Assembly (NCBI GenBank): GCA_043228905.1 | Contig: JBHGNT010000007.1 | Span: forward strand, 15,562,001 to 15,626,000 | DNA length: 64,000 nt | Source: Azolla caroliniana | Lineage: Eukaryota > Polypodiophyta | Reading direction: 5' to 3' | Part shown: one piece after another, positions 24,314 to 34,929 of the stretch | Position numbering within the stretch: position 1 is the stretch's first letter | How the letters are laid out: every line of letters starts with the position of its first letter | Program-made: the position numbers and the translations under genes | The notes under the pieces: model-generated | What the model was told of the DNA's origin: nothing | Database searches by the model: none | What the model saw: only the letters and a program-made list of their open reading frames with translations

Positions 24314-25437
24314 ATTTCATCAAGCTGACTCAAGACCTCAAAACTATTTGATTGGCCTAGACATGTCGGACTACTAGGGATAGATAATCTAACTGGGGAA
24401 TTGGAATTAAGTTTCTCACTAGTACTTACTTGATTTACTTGTCATTTTGGCCTATGTGGGCAGGTGATTGCTATGTGTCCCAGACCACCTCAATACAAAC
24501 GTAGACGGTTTGCTCGGCGTCGTTGCTTCTCAGTTTCAGACAAAGGCCTTTGACGACATGTTACATCGATCTCCATCGGACTTGGATCAGTTGATGGAAT
24601 CATGTGTGAAGTTTGGGTAGTGCTCGTAGGTGTCGAGGCTACTACTGAAGCATATGTTTGATCCGTTCTTGGTCATGACATTAGTTGACGTTCTGAACGT
24701 CGTTCGAATAAACGATTGTCACATCGCACGGCACGACTTATTGCTTCTGTAAGAGATCTTGGATCTTCATGGAAAGTTAATAACAAATCTTTTACATCAT
24801 TTCGTAGTCCATGGCGAAATTGATCCATTAATGCTTCTTCATCCCATGGAATATCACAAGCTAGGAGGCGGAAATCAGCGGCGTATGCGGAGGCAGGACG
24901 ATCCCCTTGACGCAGTCTTCGAATTTTATTGATCGTCGTTCTGACACTATCAATGTTCCCAAAGTTCGCTTAAAATTCTTTAATAAAACCTTCAAATTCT
25001 TGAAGGAGAGGAGATTTCTTTTCTAGCAGTGGTGCAAACCATGCTAATGTTGTTCCTGTTAAGAGGGTTCCTACTAGTCCAACTCCAGTTGTATCAATTG
25101 GATATCTATTAGGATGCATATGAATTACTAGACGCACCTGATTTAGAAATCCTCGAAATTGTGATTGATTACCATCGAACTTCCCGGGCAAACAAATCTT
25201 TGGTTCTTTGGGAGATTTTTGTTGCATCAAAGCTTGTTGATGAAGAGATTGCAATGTTGTTTCGAGTTGCAATACACGTGTTCATAACTCGTCATATTGT
25301 TGCGCCTTTTCTATGCTTACTTGATGTAAATCTCCAAGCAATCGTTGATTCTCTTGCTCTGGAGCCAAAAACTTATTTGTGAGATGCTCGAGCTCAGAGA
25401 CGACTCGAACATACTCTTGCTTGCTAACGGACTCCAT
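24301..25437 (-). pseudogene. Chromovirus B gag
   Basis: Gag is the structural protein that packages the element RNA. The frame starts MESVSKQEYVRVVSELEHL at 25437 and contains the retrotransposon gag core (GFLNQVRLVIHMHPNRYPID, LAWFAPLLEKKSP at 25272-24970). It reaches a degenerate zinc knuckle (near 24500) and ends at TAA 24301-24303. An early stop at 25282-25284 and later frame breaks are present. Its N-terminus aligns with gag of element A and shows glutamine where A has its stop at codon 31. Confidence 0.85.
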
Positions 25438-25528
25438 GGTGACGATAACGCTTGATAGGATTCTCAAGAAAAAGAAGGAAAGAAGAGAGAGAGAGAGAGA
25501 GAGAGAACTGGCAAGAAAGAGAGAAGAT

Positions 25529-25540
25529 ATTCTGGTTCAA
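25529..25540 (-). other. Non-tRNA primer binding site of B (candidate self-priming)
   Basis: In element orientation the 5' LTR ends CCTTGACA, followed by GT and then TTGAACCAGAAT. These 12 bases are a perfect complement of ATTCTGGTTCAA inside the same LTR (25684-25673), about 30 nt after the TATA box. No TGG-starting tRNA-complementary sequence is seen at the LTR edge. Confidence 0.65.
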
Positions 25541-25542
25541 AC

Positions 25543-26070
25543 TGTCAAGGCCTTAGCTTCACAAAAGAAGATGGAACAAGAGAGGAAAAGAAAGAGAGAA
25601 CAATGACTATATTTTTATTATAATAGGAAAATATACAAGAGCAAGAGCTAGAATATTTGCCAAAGATTGGTGTTGAACCAGAATGGTTCTAACAATACAA
25701 TATGTCCTATTTATATAGGAGTAGTATGTGCCCCTTGGATGTTTGTAGGGTCATGATACCCTTTGGGATGTTGTAGGGTCATGATACCCTTTGGGATATT
25801 GAAGGGTCATGATACCCTTTGGGATGTTGTAGGGTCATGATACCCTTTGGGATATTGAAGGGTCATGGCACCCTTTGGGATATTGAAGGGTCAAGGCAGC
25901 CTTTGGATATTTATAGGGTTACATTATCAATATTATAATAAAGATTAAAGAAATTATAATATCTTTACGTAAAACATATATAACCTAATGGCTAGAGTTG
26001 AGTGCTCCTCCTTAAGATGTCACGAGTTCGAGCCACCCTAAACATGATGGTGTTTCATCTACTCATGACC
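25543..26070 (-). mobile_element. 5' LTR of chromovirus B
   Basis: On the plus strand it starts TGTCAAGGCC and ends CATGACC. In element orientation a TATATAAATAGG TATA box (25718-25707) precedes the candidate transcript start. U3 holds six copies of a 28-bp unit with the palindrome-like GGGTCATGATACCC, against three in the 3' LTR. Confidence 0.9.
25741..25918. repeat. 28-bp minisatellite in LTR B
   Basis: Units of GGGTCATGATACCC plus a 14-bp spacer (TTTGGGATGTTGTA or TTTGGGATATTGAA) repeat six times. The 3' LTR at about 20469-20555 has three. Each unit can form a short hairpin. Confidence 0.85.
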
Positions 26071-26282
26071 GTTACGATTGCTCCGTCCGGCATAATGACT
26101 CCCCCTTCTGCCGAACTCTCTGGGACCGTTCCTATCTGCTTGCTAGTGGTGGGGGTTACGCTCTTGAGTCGACCATTATGGCCTTGTTCGAATCGACCTC
26201 TATTTCCACGGCCGAAATTTCTTCTATCATCCGACTGGGAGTAGAGCATATGACCCTCTAGTGTGTTGCTCCTTGTTATCCT
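26071..26282 (-). pseudogene. Copia element 3 gag (separated half)
   Basis: The minus strand reads MLYSQSDDRRNFGRGNRGRF and other pieces of the basic, arginine/glycine-rich gag region, matching copia fragment 4 at 8.1-8.35 kb. It is the continuation of the copia remnant ending at 20263, interrupted by chromovirus B. Similarity stops near 26282. Confidence 0.8.
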
Positions 26283-26790
26283 TTAGACTAGAAAAGCCCT
26301 AACACAGGGTGTCCTTATGGAACACTTCACCAAAGGGTGGTATGGTGAGATATGGATGGACCATGGTATCAAATGGGTCTTAACCGGTTTCTAATCGGCA
26401 TTGTTAATGATCATAACACACGCGTAAGATTAATTATATTAAGCATAGAACGGTAACCAAATAGACACTAAACAATATGTAAATAGCAACTCTTCTATTA
26501 ATTATCCGTCCCTGATTACATTCTTGCTGGGTCCTTTTATAGGTCTTCGGTTGAGTTACAAACCGGTGCCAACCGGCAACCGGCAACGATCCGGTCCGTA
26601 TCCGAATCGGCTTACCGATTCTGGTCCGTCCACCCGCTTCTCAAAATAACATAATATTTATTAATTACAACTCCCTATCCTAATTAAATACCCCTTTCAC
26701 ATTCTGGACTCTAACCGGCCCTTTGGCCTTGCCAGCCAACACATGGCACGCCCGTGGGATAGTACATTGTATGTCGAACCCACGGTTAGC
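26283..26790 (-). other. Possible 3' LTR of element G
   Basis: A minus-strand CCTATAAAAGGACCC at about 26536 looks like an LTR TATA box and the stretch lies downstream of the G coding remnants. I could not define the ends or find a partner LTR, so this is only a positional guess. CCGGCAACCGGCAAC repeats near 26565-26585. Confidence 0.3.
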
Positions 26791-27049
26791 CCTTTTCAAT
26801 CGTCTGTCAAAATGTCCAAAATGCTTTGGTCCAAGGGTTCTAGAGGTTCTTCGGGTAGTTGCTCCATTTGTTGTGGTTGTTGTTGCTCTCTGTCCTGCTC
26901 CTCCTTTCTGGCTCTAGTCCCTTCCGGGCTTCCATCTCTGGCTCATCTATTCTGGGCTCCTCCTGCTCCTAACATCCGGCTTGCACTGGCTCTTGCGGGT
27001 TGGCTAGCTTCGGTTGTCTCCCTCTGGTTTCTGCTGTGTTCGGCGTCTA

Positions 27050-29770
27050 CTTCGGAGATTGCTCTTCGTCACTAATGTTAATTGTCATCGTTCTTCTAGC
27101 CGCCATTTGTCGTGTCCGCTCCCGTTCATATCGCTAGAACTGGAGTTGGATATCCAGCTAGTCATCATCCAGTTGTTCCACCAACCGGCCTAGCGCCACC
27201 AGTTGCACGCCAGCCAAGGATAGGAAGTCATCTGATAACTCCTCCCGTATGGTCACAATGCTTTCCGCGTCCAGTTTGTAGAAGTTATCTCCGTCCTTTT
27301 GCCGGTTCTCCGCATCCGCTCATAGGACCTGCAACTCGGGTGCCTGCTTTGCCCATTTGGACCACCACTGTACTAAACTTTCTTCAACTAACCTCTTCGT
27401 CCGGTCCCTCCATGTCAGTACAATGTCGCGAATACGGCCAAGTCCCATCTTTGACTTATCCTCCGCGGTTTGCTTTCAATCCTTTAATTGCTTTATGAGG
27501 ATCGTGGTTGCCTCAGCTTGTCCCTGATACTATATCAGTTGCATTTGCTAAGTCGTCTGAACTCTGTTCAGAGCCATCTTTGCTCGTTCCAACTCCTCAT
27601 GATGTTGCCGGGTAAGTCCATTTTGTCCTTCGCCGCTTCAGCAACATCTTTGCCGCATCGACTCCCTTTGTCCTTTCTTCCGCCAATGTCGTTGTTGTCC
27701 TGTTGACTTCATCCCGGAGTTCCCGCATCTTCTCTTGTTGTCGGTCACCTTCTGCCATCAATTTATTGTGTTCCACCTCTAGGTGCTTGTGATCCCAGTG
27801 CAACCTGTCAAAATCCTCCGTTTCCTGTTTCAACCTCTGATTGACTTGGCATCGGGCCTATCCTCACGGTCCTTCTGTTGCCGGAGTTCTTCTTGGAGCC
27901 ACTTGATCTCGACTTCCGTCGATCGCCGGAGTTTGTCCTTTTCTTGCAACAGTTTTTCTTTTTCTTCCTTCAATCGTTCATATGCTTGATGACCCTTCCG
28001 TAGATTGTCCTTGGCTTTTCAAAGGTTCTCTGTCGTTTTTCGTTGTTCTTCCTCCGCCACCTTCTTCAGGTCTCATTCTCTAGCCCTTAAGGCCTCTTGG
28101 GCTGCTAATTCCTCTCTAAGAGTGGGGAGTTCTTGTTCTTGTGCCTTATTTGTATCTGGTGTTATTTCTGTTATCGGAGTCTTCACCAAAGCCACCGGTT
28201 CTGGTAGTATTGGTCCTTCTATGACCTGCTTAGCCGCCTCTGCTTTGGCCTGCACAATTTCTTCTTCCATGCTCCTGATCCTTCACTGGGCCTTCTCAAG
28301 TTCTTCGGTTGTGGCGAACAACCGGTCCCCCTGTGCTCTCTCCTCCATTTCTATTGGGCTCATGACCCCGGCCACCTGTTCGGCGATCCACCGTAGCCAT
28401 TGACTGTCGGTGCCTTGTTGTCGTGCCGGTTCTGGTTGTGGCGTGGCCTCTATTCTCGCCAGAAGCCCTTTTTGGATTGTTGATTGTAGCGACAACTCCT
28501 GCTCTTGTTGTGCCTGCTACCCCGGTGAGGTAGGCAATTCGATTACCGGTTCTTAGACCACCGGCACTGTTGCTTCTTGCCGCACTGGTAACTCTTTCAT
28601 CAGTTCTGGTTGAACCGGTTTCGCCTCCTTTCTTGGCTCCGGTCCCTTAGAACGGGGTGTCAGTGCGTTGTCCTTTACCGGACCCGATTCGGCCCCCTTC
28701 TACTCCGCGTCGCTACGCTTCTGGCGACGTAGGAAGTTATCAGGGGGGTCTTCCTCCGCCTCCTCTTCTTGGTATCTGATATTAATCTTCGTTGCCAAGG
28801 GTTCTGATTTTAAGAGGCCTTACTAGTGGCTCCATCGGTGTCTTTGCCTCTGCTTGTTGTTTCCGGCTAGGCGGTTCATTCCCTTTTTGCGAGGTACTGC
28901 CCTCTTTCCATCCGGGCGTGTGCTTGGCCAGGAGTTGCTCCCGTTTTGAAGGTTTCTTGGGCGTGGTCTCCGTTACTCAAACCCGCTTTTTAGTCTTTAC
29001 CGGCTCCACCGAGGGCGGAAAGAAAGTCAACCATTGAGCCATGGTCGTCCATTCTTTCTTGCCGTTCTGCATTGATTTCGCCGTCCGCAAGCAATCGGCA
29101 ATTATTACCGGCCAATCCACTTGCACCCCTATGTATGTAGCAATGATGAAACCGGCTTTGTTCTTTGGCATTGCCAGGGGTCGGGGGTACAGGAACCCAT
29201 ACTCGTGGAGGACACGAACCACTTCTCTGAATAGGGGGTCCTCGCCGCCCTGTGTCCGGTGAGCCTTACTAGTGAGGGAATACTTGCCAAAAAACTTGGT
29301 TAGCGTTTCAGGAGAAGGGTTCTCGATGGAGTAGATGCCCCCTTCCGGCGATCCGATCAGAGCGCAGGTGGCTTCCTCCGTTATGACTTCTGTCTCGATT
29401 TTATGCACGACTTCTTCTACTTCCTCAAGAAGCCTCCCAACCCATGTTAGTTGAACCACTTCTTGGCTATTTCGGAAAGTGCCATAGGTTCCATCTCTTC
29501 GTCTGGTTCTGTGGGGGGGTAGGTAAGGCCGATGTGCTTGTATGTGCTTCTTGCTTCCACCTGCTTACTTGTATTGTCCTTTGTGCGTTGAATGCTCTGT
29601 GTTCGCGAAATGAGAGAGACTCTGCAAGGCGGAGGTTTCGTATTCCCATGCTTGGCACATTTTCTCGATTCTTGCGCATGCACGTCGTGGACTATAATAG
29701 CAACTATAATACCCATCCGGTGGTGGTCAATGAATCCTTTCCTTCGTCGTTGCTCGAGTTCCATCTACAT
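27050..29770 (-). pseudogene. Element G: post-integrase ORF with coiled coil
   Basis: Downstream of the G integrase, minus-strand frames encode an unusual protein. The best preserved part (29459-28977, 160 codons) reads LTWVGRLLEEVEEVVHKIET, later VLHEYGFLYPRPLAMPKNKAG and VDWPVIIADCLRTAKSMQ. From about 28500 to 27600 the frames are rich in E, K, Q and R with heptad-like spacing (MEEEIVQAKAEAAKQVIEG, LKEEKEKLLQEKDKLRR), predicting a long coiled coil. Several stops and shifts break it. Non-chromoviral plant gypsy elements sometimes carry an extra ORF after integrase. I do not know this protein's function. Confidence 0.55.
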
Positions 29771-29869
29771 TAGGCTCACTATTCGGTGCTCCTCCAACTC
29801 GCATAGTGTTGCTAACCGGATTTTTTCCGACTCCTTCTCGCTCAGCCACTCCCGGACCTATATCCGTAA

Positions 29870-30400
29870 GCTTGGAATCTGGAATTCTATTGGCATCACC
29901 GCTTTGAGACCAAATGCTAACCGGAATGTTGTTGTCCGGATACTTGTTTTGTATGTCGTCCGCTAAGCCCATAACGCGCTATGCATCTTTGTATCCCAAT
30001 CGGTTCGGTTCTCATTGACAATCTTCCGAAGAATGTTCTACAGAGTTTTATTGGTGGATTTGGCCAATCCATTGGCTTGCGGGTAATAAGGGGTGCTTCG
30101 CTTGTGTACGAGCGCATCAAATGTTGTTAGGCTTTCCACCACTTGTCAGAGGAAGTGTCCACCTTGGTCGCTAATTAATTCAATTGGACATCCATACCGG
30201 CACCAGATGTACTCGTACAAGAACTTTGTCGTCGACATCGCGGTATTGTCATGTAGTGCCTTGGCTTCCACCCATTTTGTACAGTAATCTGTGGTGACAA
30301 TTATGTACATGTTGCCGGTTCGCATTACCAGTGGCTTGAATGGTCCAACAAAGTTGTTGTCCGCTGGAATAGTAACCGACAGACAGAAGCGCAGTAATAT
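29870..30400 (-). pseudogene. Element G: Ty3/gypsy integrase remnant
   Basis: The minus strand reads an integrase core: YIIVTTDYCTKWVEAKAL, then FLYEYIWCRYGCPIELISDQ, then PYYPQANGLAKSTNKTL. The last motif has lysine where the catalytic glutamate is expected, and stops interrupt the frame. It resembles the integrase of element E (YILVVANYCTKWVEAKPL), so both belong to a non-chromodomain gypsy group. The N-terminal zinc finger and everything upstream are missing; a different sequence begins near 30430. Confidence 0.8.
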
Positions 30401-30446
30401 TAGAATATAGTAAAAGCGTAAGAAACGCATGTAACGGTTCACACGG

Positions 30447-30976
30447 TGTCACGAAGTTACGCGCGTGCGTGTAGAAGGGGCGGGACCACGGGGGTCTCGG
30501 ACTAAGGAGTAGAGGAGAAAGAATAAGACATGATATGGAGGCTTAGCTCAAGAGGAGAAGAAGAAAGAATAAGATCACCACATAGAAGGAGAGATCGGCG
30601 GAGGTAAGATACTCAACAAGATATATTAAAACAAACGAATGATTACAACAATGGTGGCCGCATGGGCCGCACCAAACGACTATGAGAAAACCCTAACCGA
30701 AGATGAATAAGGAAAACCCTAAACGAAACCCTACCCTAAAACGCTAAGAGCTGTAGACTAAGTGGTAAACCTTTCATACGCAAAATAGGCAACCCCTTCA
30801 TAAGTGACCCCTCCCTTCCTTTTATAGCCCAAGGAGGGAGGGACCTTACAATGTGGGATAAAATTTCCCCTCTTCTTTCTACACACCATTTCCTAGTATA
30901 CATGTGCACATGTTGCACACCACCGTTTTGCCCATTCCACCCCGGTTTCACACTATAGCCGGAAATCTTCACGACA
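30447..30976 (-). mobile_element. Probable solo LTR distantly related to LTR F
   Basis: The segment runs TGTCACGAAG to TTCACGACA on the plus strand, so the ends form an imperfect inverted repeat. A minus-strand GGCTATAAAAGG at about 30825 is a TATA box in the right place. Its end region (GGGACCACGGGGGTCTCGGAC) resembles that of LTR F (GGGAACCACTGGGGTTTTGGAC). The flanks do not show a clear target duplication. Confidence 0.6.
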
Positions 30977-31540
30977 GCGAGAAGCGTGAACAGCTAAAAG
31001 TCCTTGTGTATATAAAGGGCCGAAATCCTTTGTAAGAGGTAGCGTGTAATTTTGGTGCATAGAGCGTTATTCTAATAGAATACTATCTTCTCTGATTTCG
31101 GTGCATACTTGTGGTTTTAGCTACTATGTCTTTGTTCTCTGTTGCGTACTATTAATCGTAAAGGTGTAGGCGTAAGTGCGGATACTAGTGCACTTCCTAA
31201 GGAGTCGGTTGTAGCCGTCTCCCTTATAGACTAAGAGGATACGAGGAAGTATCCCATTATGTAGTATGGTACGACGGTACCATTCCTTGCAACGCAGTCA
31301 CCTTGAGGTCTAGGTCGAAGGATTGACCGTAGACAGTGTTCCTAATCGGTAACACGTTCGACACGCCTGGTGATCTGTGTCTTCTCACAAACGAACAGCG
31401 ACGAATGGATGTTTAGCCGATGACGTCCCAAAGAGCCAACATGACACGACCGACCAGTAACAAGGTCCATCACACGCCAGGCAGAGGAACACGCAAGGAA
31501 AAAACCTCACCTCAGTGACCTCAGTGATATCTGTCGGGAC
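30977..31540 (+). other. Leader or LTR remnant upstream of element E gag
   Basis: A plus-strand TATATAAAGGG lies at 31011, with no coding frame before 31541. It could be the 5' LTR and leader of E, but no matching 3' LTR remains because E is cut off at 42548. No clear tRNA primer site was recognised. Confidence 0.35.
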
Positions 31541-32122
31541 CACAAAATCGCCTTCCCACTCACCAAATACCCCGGCGACATGCAGGAAGTTCTGTCACCA
31601 CACAAGTACGGTGGTCTTCCCTTGCCCCCTGTAGCGTCCAACATGGCCTTATCCTATCCCCGCTTCAACGGCGAAACAAACACCGCAACCCACATTCGCC
31701 TGTTCCTGAATGTCTGGAATACGAATCACATGGCGCAGAGACTTCCAAAAGAGGTAACGCACCATTCCAAAATGACAGAGTTTGGATTAATGTTGGATGG
31801 TAGAGCTGCATTTTGGCATTCGCAGATGGATCTGCCAGCAATCACGACCTTCGACCAACTGCAGTTGGCCTTTCTGCGGTTCTTTCATCGGAGGGTGCCG
31901 CAACGCAAAATCCTCGGGCAGTTCTATACAATCAAACAGTTGCCAACCGAGACTGTCATGGACTTCAGTTTGAGCTTCCAAAATCTGCGGCAGAAATTAG
32001 GACAGGGCCCGACAGAGGACGAGGCTCGGGAGACCTTTCTGGCAGCCTTACGTCGACCAATACGGACGACGCTCAACAACAATAGCATGATAGGAGAAAC
32101 AACTGATATGGTCATAGAATGA
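31541..32122 (+). pseudogene. Element E gag (capsid part)
   Basis: The frame is open from about 31541, with the first ATG at 31580. It encodes a retrotransposon gag core: YPRFNGETNTATHIRLFLNV, FGLMLDGRAAFWHSQMDLPA, FLRFFHRRVPQRKILGQFY, then METVMDF-like helices ending at TGA 32120. The sequence continues beyond the stop (32165-33019), so the stop is a mutation splitting a longer gag. Confidence 0.8.
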
Positions 32123-32164
32123 GCATTACAGCTCGAGCTAGACGAAGAAGAGGAAAGGTTTTCT

Positions 32165-33019
32165 ATGTCCTCATTACAACAAGCGTTACCTCAGGACGAG
32201 GAACGACATTTTCGCCAAGCAATCCAATGCACGATTTGCCTCAATCCTGGACATTCCACAATGGAATGCAACATGCGAATCCACTGCCCAATCTGTCACT
32301 CGAAAGCACACATGGTCGAGCAGTGTGAGTACAATATGTTGAACAGACCCACGTCCACAGTACGAAACGTAGAAACACAGCGACCACCTTGCCGTAATGA
32401 TCAAAGGTGCCAAGAAGAACGACCCTGGTATACGGATCAGAATCCACGCGATGGCCGGCACTACCGGAATCGCTGGAATAACAATGATTCCGAGGAAGAA
32501 GAACCAGAGGACGAAGACTACCAGGGAAACCGCAGATATAATAAAGGAGGACGACGTTACAAAAATCAGCGTCCGGCGAACAAACGTGGTGGCTTCAATG
32601 GGCCTCGCAGGAAACATCGACAGTATAGGGACCAACGGCATTACGACGAAAGTTTGGACGATGACCGGCACCAGGAGCCGCGTCGGGACCAACAACAACC
32701 ACCACGGACTTTCAGAAGAATGAACCAAGATCGGGAGGACCAAGTCACACCTGGGGATAGGAACACGCCACCAGCTGCCGAGAAAGGCGAATCCAGCGTC
32801 CATTGTTTCGTTTGCCAACAGCCCGGACATTATGCCACTCAATGTCCACACTGCAAGGGCAAGGGCCCCGCCGTCAAAACAATTATGGCGGAAGTTCAGC
32901 AAGTTACGACAAGACAGCAAACGAAAAATGTTGATTGGGCCGTGCAAGATGAGATACGTCAAACAGCCCAAGCATGGGTCGAAAAAGTGAATGCGGCCAA
33001 TATGGAATGCATGCGGTAG
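32165..33019 (+). pseudogene. Element E gag zinc knuckles and basic linker
   Basis: The frame begins with a first CCHC knuckle (CTICLNPGHSTMEC) followed by CPICHSKAHMVEQC. A charged, arginine-rich linker of about 180 residues follows, then another knuckle, CFVCQQPGHYATQC. Two or more CCHC motifs separated by a long basic linker is unusual. The part from 32482 onward is the start of the triplicated block. Confidence 0.8.
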
Positions 33020-33188
33020 GAGTCCGCGAACAATGTTGGGCCATTGGAGGAAGACGTAATATCTCTGGATCCCATATGGCAAGCACTAGCATGTTGCGAA
33101 ATAACACTGACCATGGAGAAGCGACTTCAACTAGTTTCACGGTTCCGCCAAGCCGTAGAGGATCGCATAACAGGTAGACCTGGGGTAA

Positions 33189-33545
33189 GTGTCTCCGCCA
33201 ACTTTACGGACACTAGCGCCGGACCACAATCCAGCTATTAAGTTGGTATTACAGGGTCAGGAAATCACAAGATGTGTAATCGACGGAGGCTCTAGTGTTA
33301 ATGTAATTAGCATGAAGACATGCGAACAATTGGGAATTTCAGAATGGGAAGCTTGCCCGTTTTGGCTTCGCATGGCGGATACCTGCTCAGTAAAGCATTT
33401 AGGCTTAATCCGAAAATTAGGCATCATCATCGGCGGACATCGCTTCGACATCTCGGTGGTAGTCCTCGCCCTCGACGCCCCAGGAGCATATCCTATGTTG
33501 CTTGGCAAACCTTGGCTTCATTCGGCAAATATCAAACAGAGCTAG
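33189..33545 (+). pseudogene. Element E aspartic protease (copy 1)
   Basis: The frame carries CVIDGGSSVNVISMKTCEQL, matching the D-[ST/G]-G active site loop of retroviral-type aspartic proteases (here DGGSS, in place of the usual DTGA/DSGA). It ends with VVLALDAPGAYPMLLGKPWL, the conserved C-terminal part. Copies 2 (35637-35993) and 3 (38085-38441) are identical. The flanking frames are interrupted. Confidence 0.8.
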
Positions 33546-34100
33546 CAACATAAGTGCATCACTTTTTGACGCGGACGCACCAAGGTTCGCGTACCCACAG
33601 AGGAAATAGCGACACAACCCAAGGGGATAACACCGTTATACGCGGAAGATATAAATATGTTGGATGGGGTGGATGATATAGAATTAGAAGCATACCTCGA
33701 CGAGCACCCCCGAATCATTCCGCTATTCGAAATCGACGTAATAGAAACCGTGGCGGATTACACCACGCCTACTGCGCTCCACGACAAGGCTTATGAACCA
33801 GACCCAGAGTCGATATTAGAATTAAGCAGAGCACAGGCGACGTTCGAGAGGGAAATGAAAATTTCACGACGAGTCGTTGCCTTAGCCTAAGAAGAAGTGA
33901 ATGTAGGTACGGCGTCAGACCCCCGATTCCTCTCCATCACAAAAGAGTTACTACCAGATCAAAGAGAGGCGATGATAGCACTGCTCATGAAGTATAAAGA
34001 TGTGTTCACTTGGTCCCATGAGGACATGAAGGGATTAGATCCGAAGTTCTATCAACATAAGATCAATTTAGCGACCAATGCGAAACCAGTCCAACAACGT

Positions 34101-34879
34101 TGTCGTGCCTTTCGGCTCCGGATCGTTTGCATGAGTCGGGTGGGAACCACTGGGGTTTTGGACTAGGAGAAAGAAGAATATGAGATGAGGCTAGTAATGA
34201 ATAGATTATTAGAAAGAGAGATAGAAATTTCGTGAATCCCACGAGTGTATTGTATTCGATTAATCAATATTTAGATAAGAATATGTATTTAGATTGAAAG
34301 AAAGATATAAGAAACTTGTGAATCCCACAAGTATAGATTATTTTCATGAATCCCACGATTATATTAATCGGTTGGTGTTTTCGGAAATATATCCAATTTC
34401 CAAATATTTCACAGACCTATTACATTGTGCTCCCCATCCTTATGTAGTGATGGGAGAGACTAAGCATAGCTACATGCTTTTTTCTAATATGTTCATGCAC
34501 ACTAAATGTGCATGTGATGCTTTTCTAATCCTTACTTTTATTTGCTAAATATAGTGCTCATGCACACTAGATGTGCATGACTCACTTTTTAGTTGCTTGC
34601 GTTTTTCTATAAAATCTTCACGCACTCTAAAAATGCATGATTTACCTTTTAATAAAGGTAGGCGCAAATAAAGCACTTATAGTTATTAAATCTATTTGTA
34701 AAACACTAAAGATAAGGTAGCATAATGGTAAAGTTGAGGCTATGTGGAGGTATAGGGTTCAAATCTTGCCCTATGCATGTGATAAATATTTTGATATTCT
34801 TATTTTTTTTATTTATATGTAATTAAATCGGTTATATTATTTTTACTTTTTCACATTGTGTACGAAATACACTACGACA
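34101..34879 (-). mobile_element. Solo LTR of family F in element E (copy 1)
   Basis: The segment TGTCGTGCC...CACTACGACA is the reverse complement of an LTR like that at 6190-7076, without internal sequence. It splits the E RT just before NPNYAARVKEE. Flanking bases ACGT and GCGT suggest a short, slightly mutated target duplication. A solo LTR usually results from LTR-LTR recombination. The same insertion is at 36549-37327 and 38997-39775 because of the tandem duplication. Confidence 0.9.
34713..34766 (+). promoter_or_regulatory. tRNA-like A/B boxes in solo LTR F (antisense to LTR)
   Basis: GGTAGCATAATGGTAAAG and, about 35 bases on, TAGGGTTCAAATC match the A and B box patterns well. The same pair is repeated in copies 2 and 3. 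Orientation is opposite to the LTR. Confidence 0.5.
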
Positions 34880-34929
34880 GCGTCAATACTGCATGAATCC
34901 AAATTACGCGGCTCGCGTAAAAGAGGAAA

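Larger units (their letters stand above)
20264..26070 (-). mobile_element. Chromovirus B (Ty3/gypsy), full-length, nested in copia element 3
   Basis: Both LTRs are present: 25543-26070 (5', 528 bp) and 20264-20701 (3', 438 bp). The 5-bp duplication GTTAC flanks the element at 20259-20263 and 26071-26075. Removing the element and one copy of the duplication restores copia sequence matching fragment 4 near 8155-8170. The LTR length difference comes from three extra copies of a 28-bp minisatellite unit plus 6 bases. Terminal bases have mutated (TA instead of TG at 20264, C instead of A at 26070), so it is older than element A. Its order is gag, protease, RT, RNase H, integrase, chromodomain. Confidence 0.92.
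32482..34929 (+). repeat. 2,448-bp tandem unit, copy 1
   Basis: The unit spans E's second zinc knuckle, protease (33189-33545), the linker to RT, a solo LTR of family F, and the start of RT (NPNYAARVKEE). It is followed directly by copies 2 and 3. The junction AAAGAGGAAA/CAATGATT can be explained by a 2-bp AA overlap between the two original ends. Confidence 0.95.

Noticed and set aside
26743-27706. Plus-strand frames rich in S, L, P and C
   Set aside because: They are opposite the minus-strand coiled-coil ORF of element G and show no motif of their own.
30420-30976. LTR at 30447-30976 as the 5' LTR of element G or E
   Set aside because: It points the same way as G, but it does not resemble the putative 3' LTR region of G. 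Its TATA box faces away from E. A solo LTR is the simpler reading.
31360-31380. TGGTGATCTGTG as a tRNA primer binding site of element E
   Set aside because: It starts with TGG but matches no tRNA 3' end that I know, and the LTR end beside it cannot be verified without a second LTR.
32186-33082. A 298-codon minus-strand ORF (and 208-codon versions at 34904-35530 and 37352-37978)
   Set aside because: It lies exactly opposite E gag coding sequence and reads hydrophobic residues complementary to arginine/glutamate codons. It is a shadow frame repeated by the tandem units.
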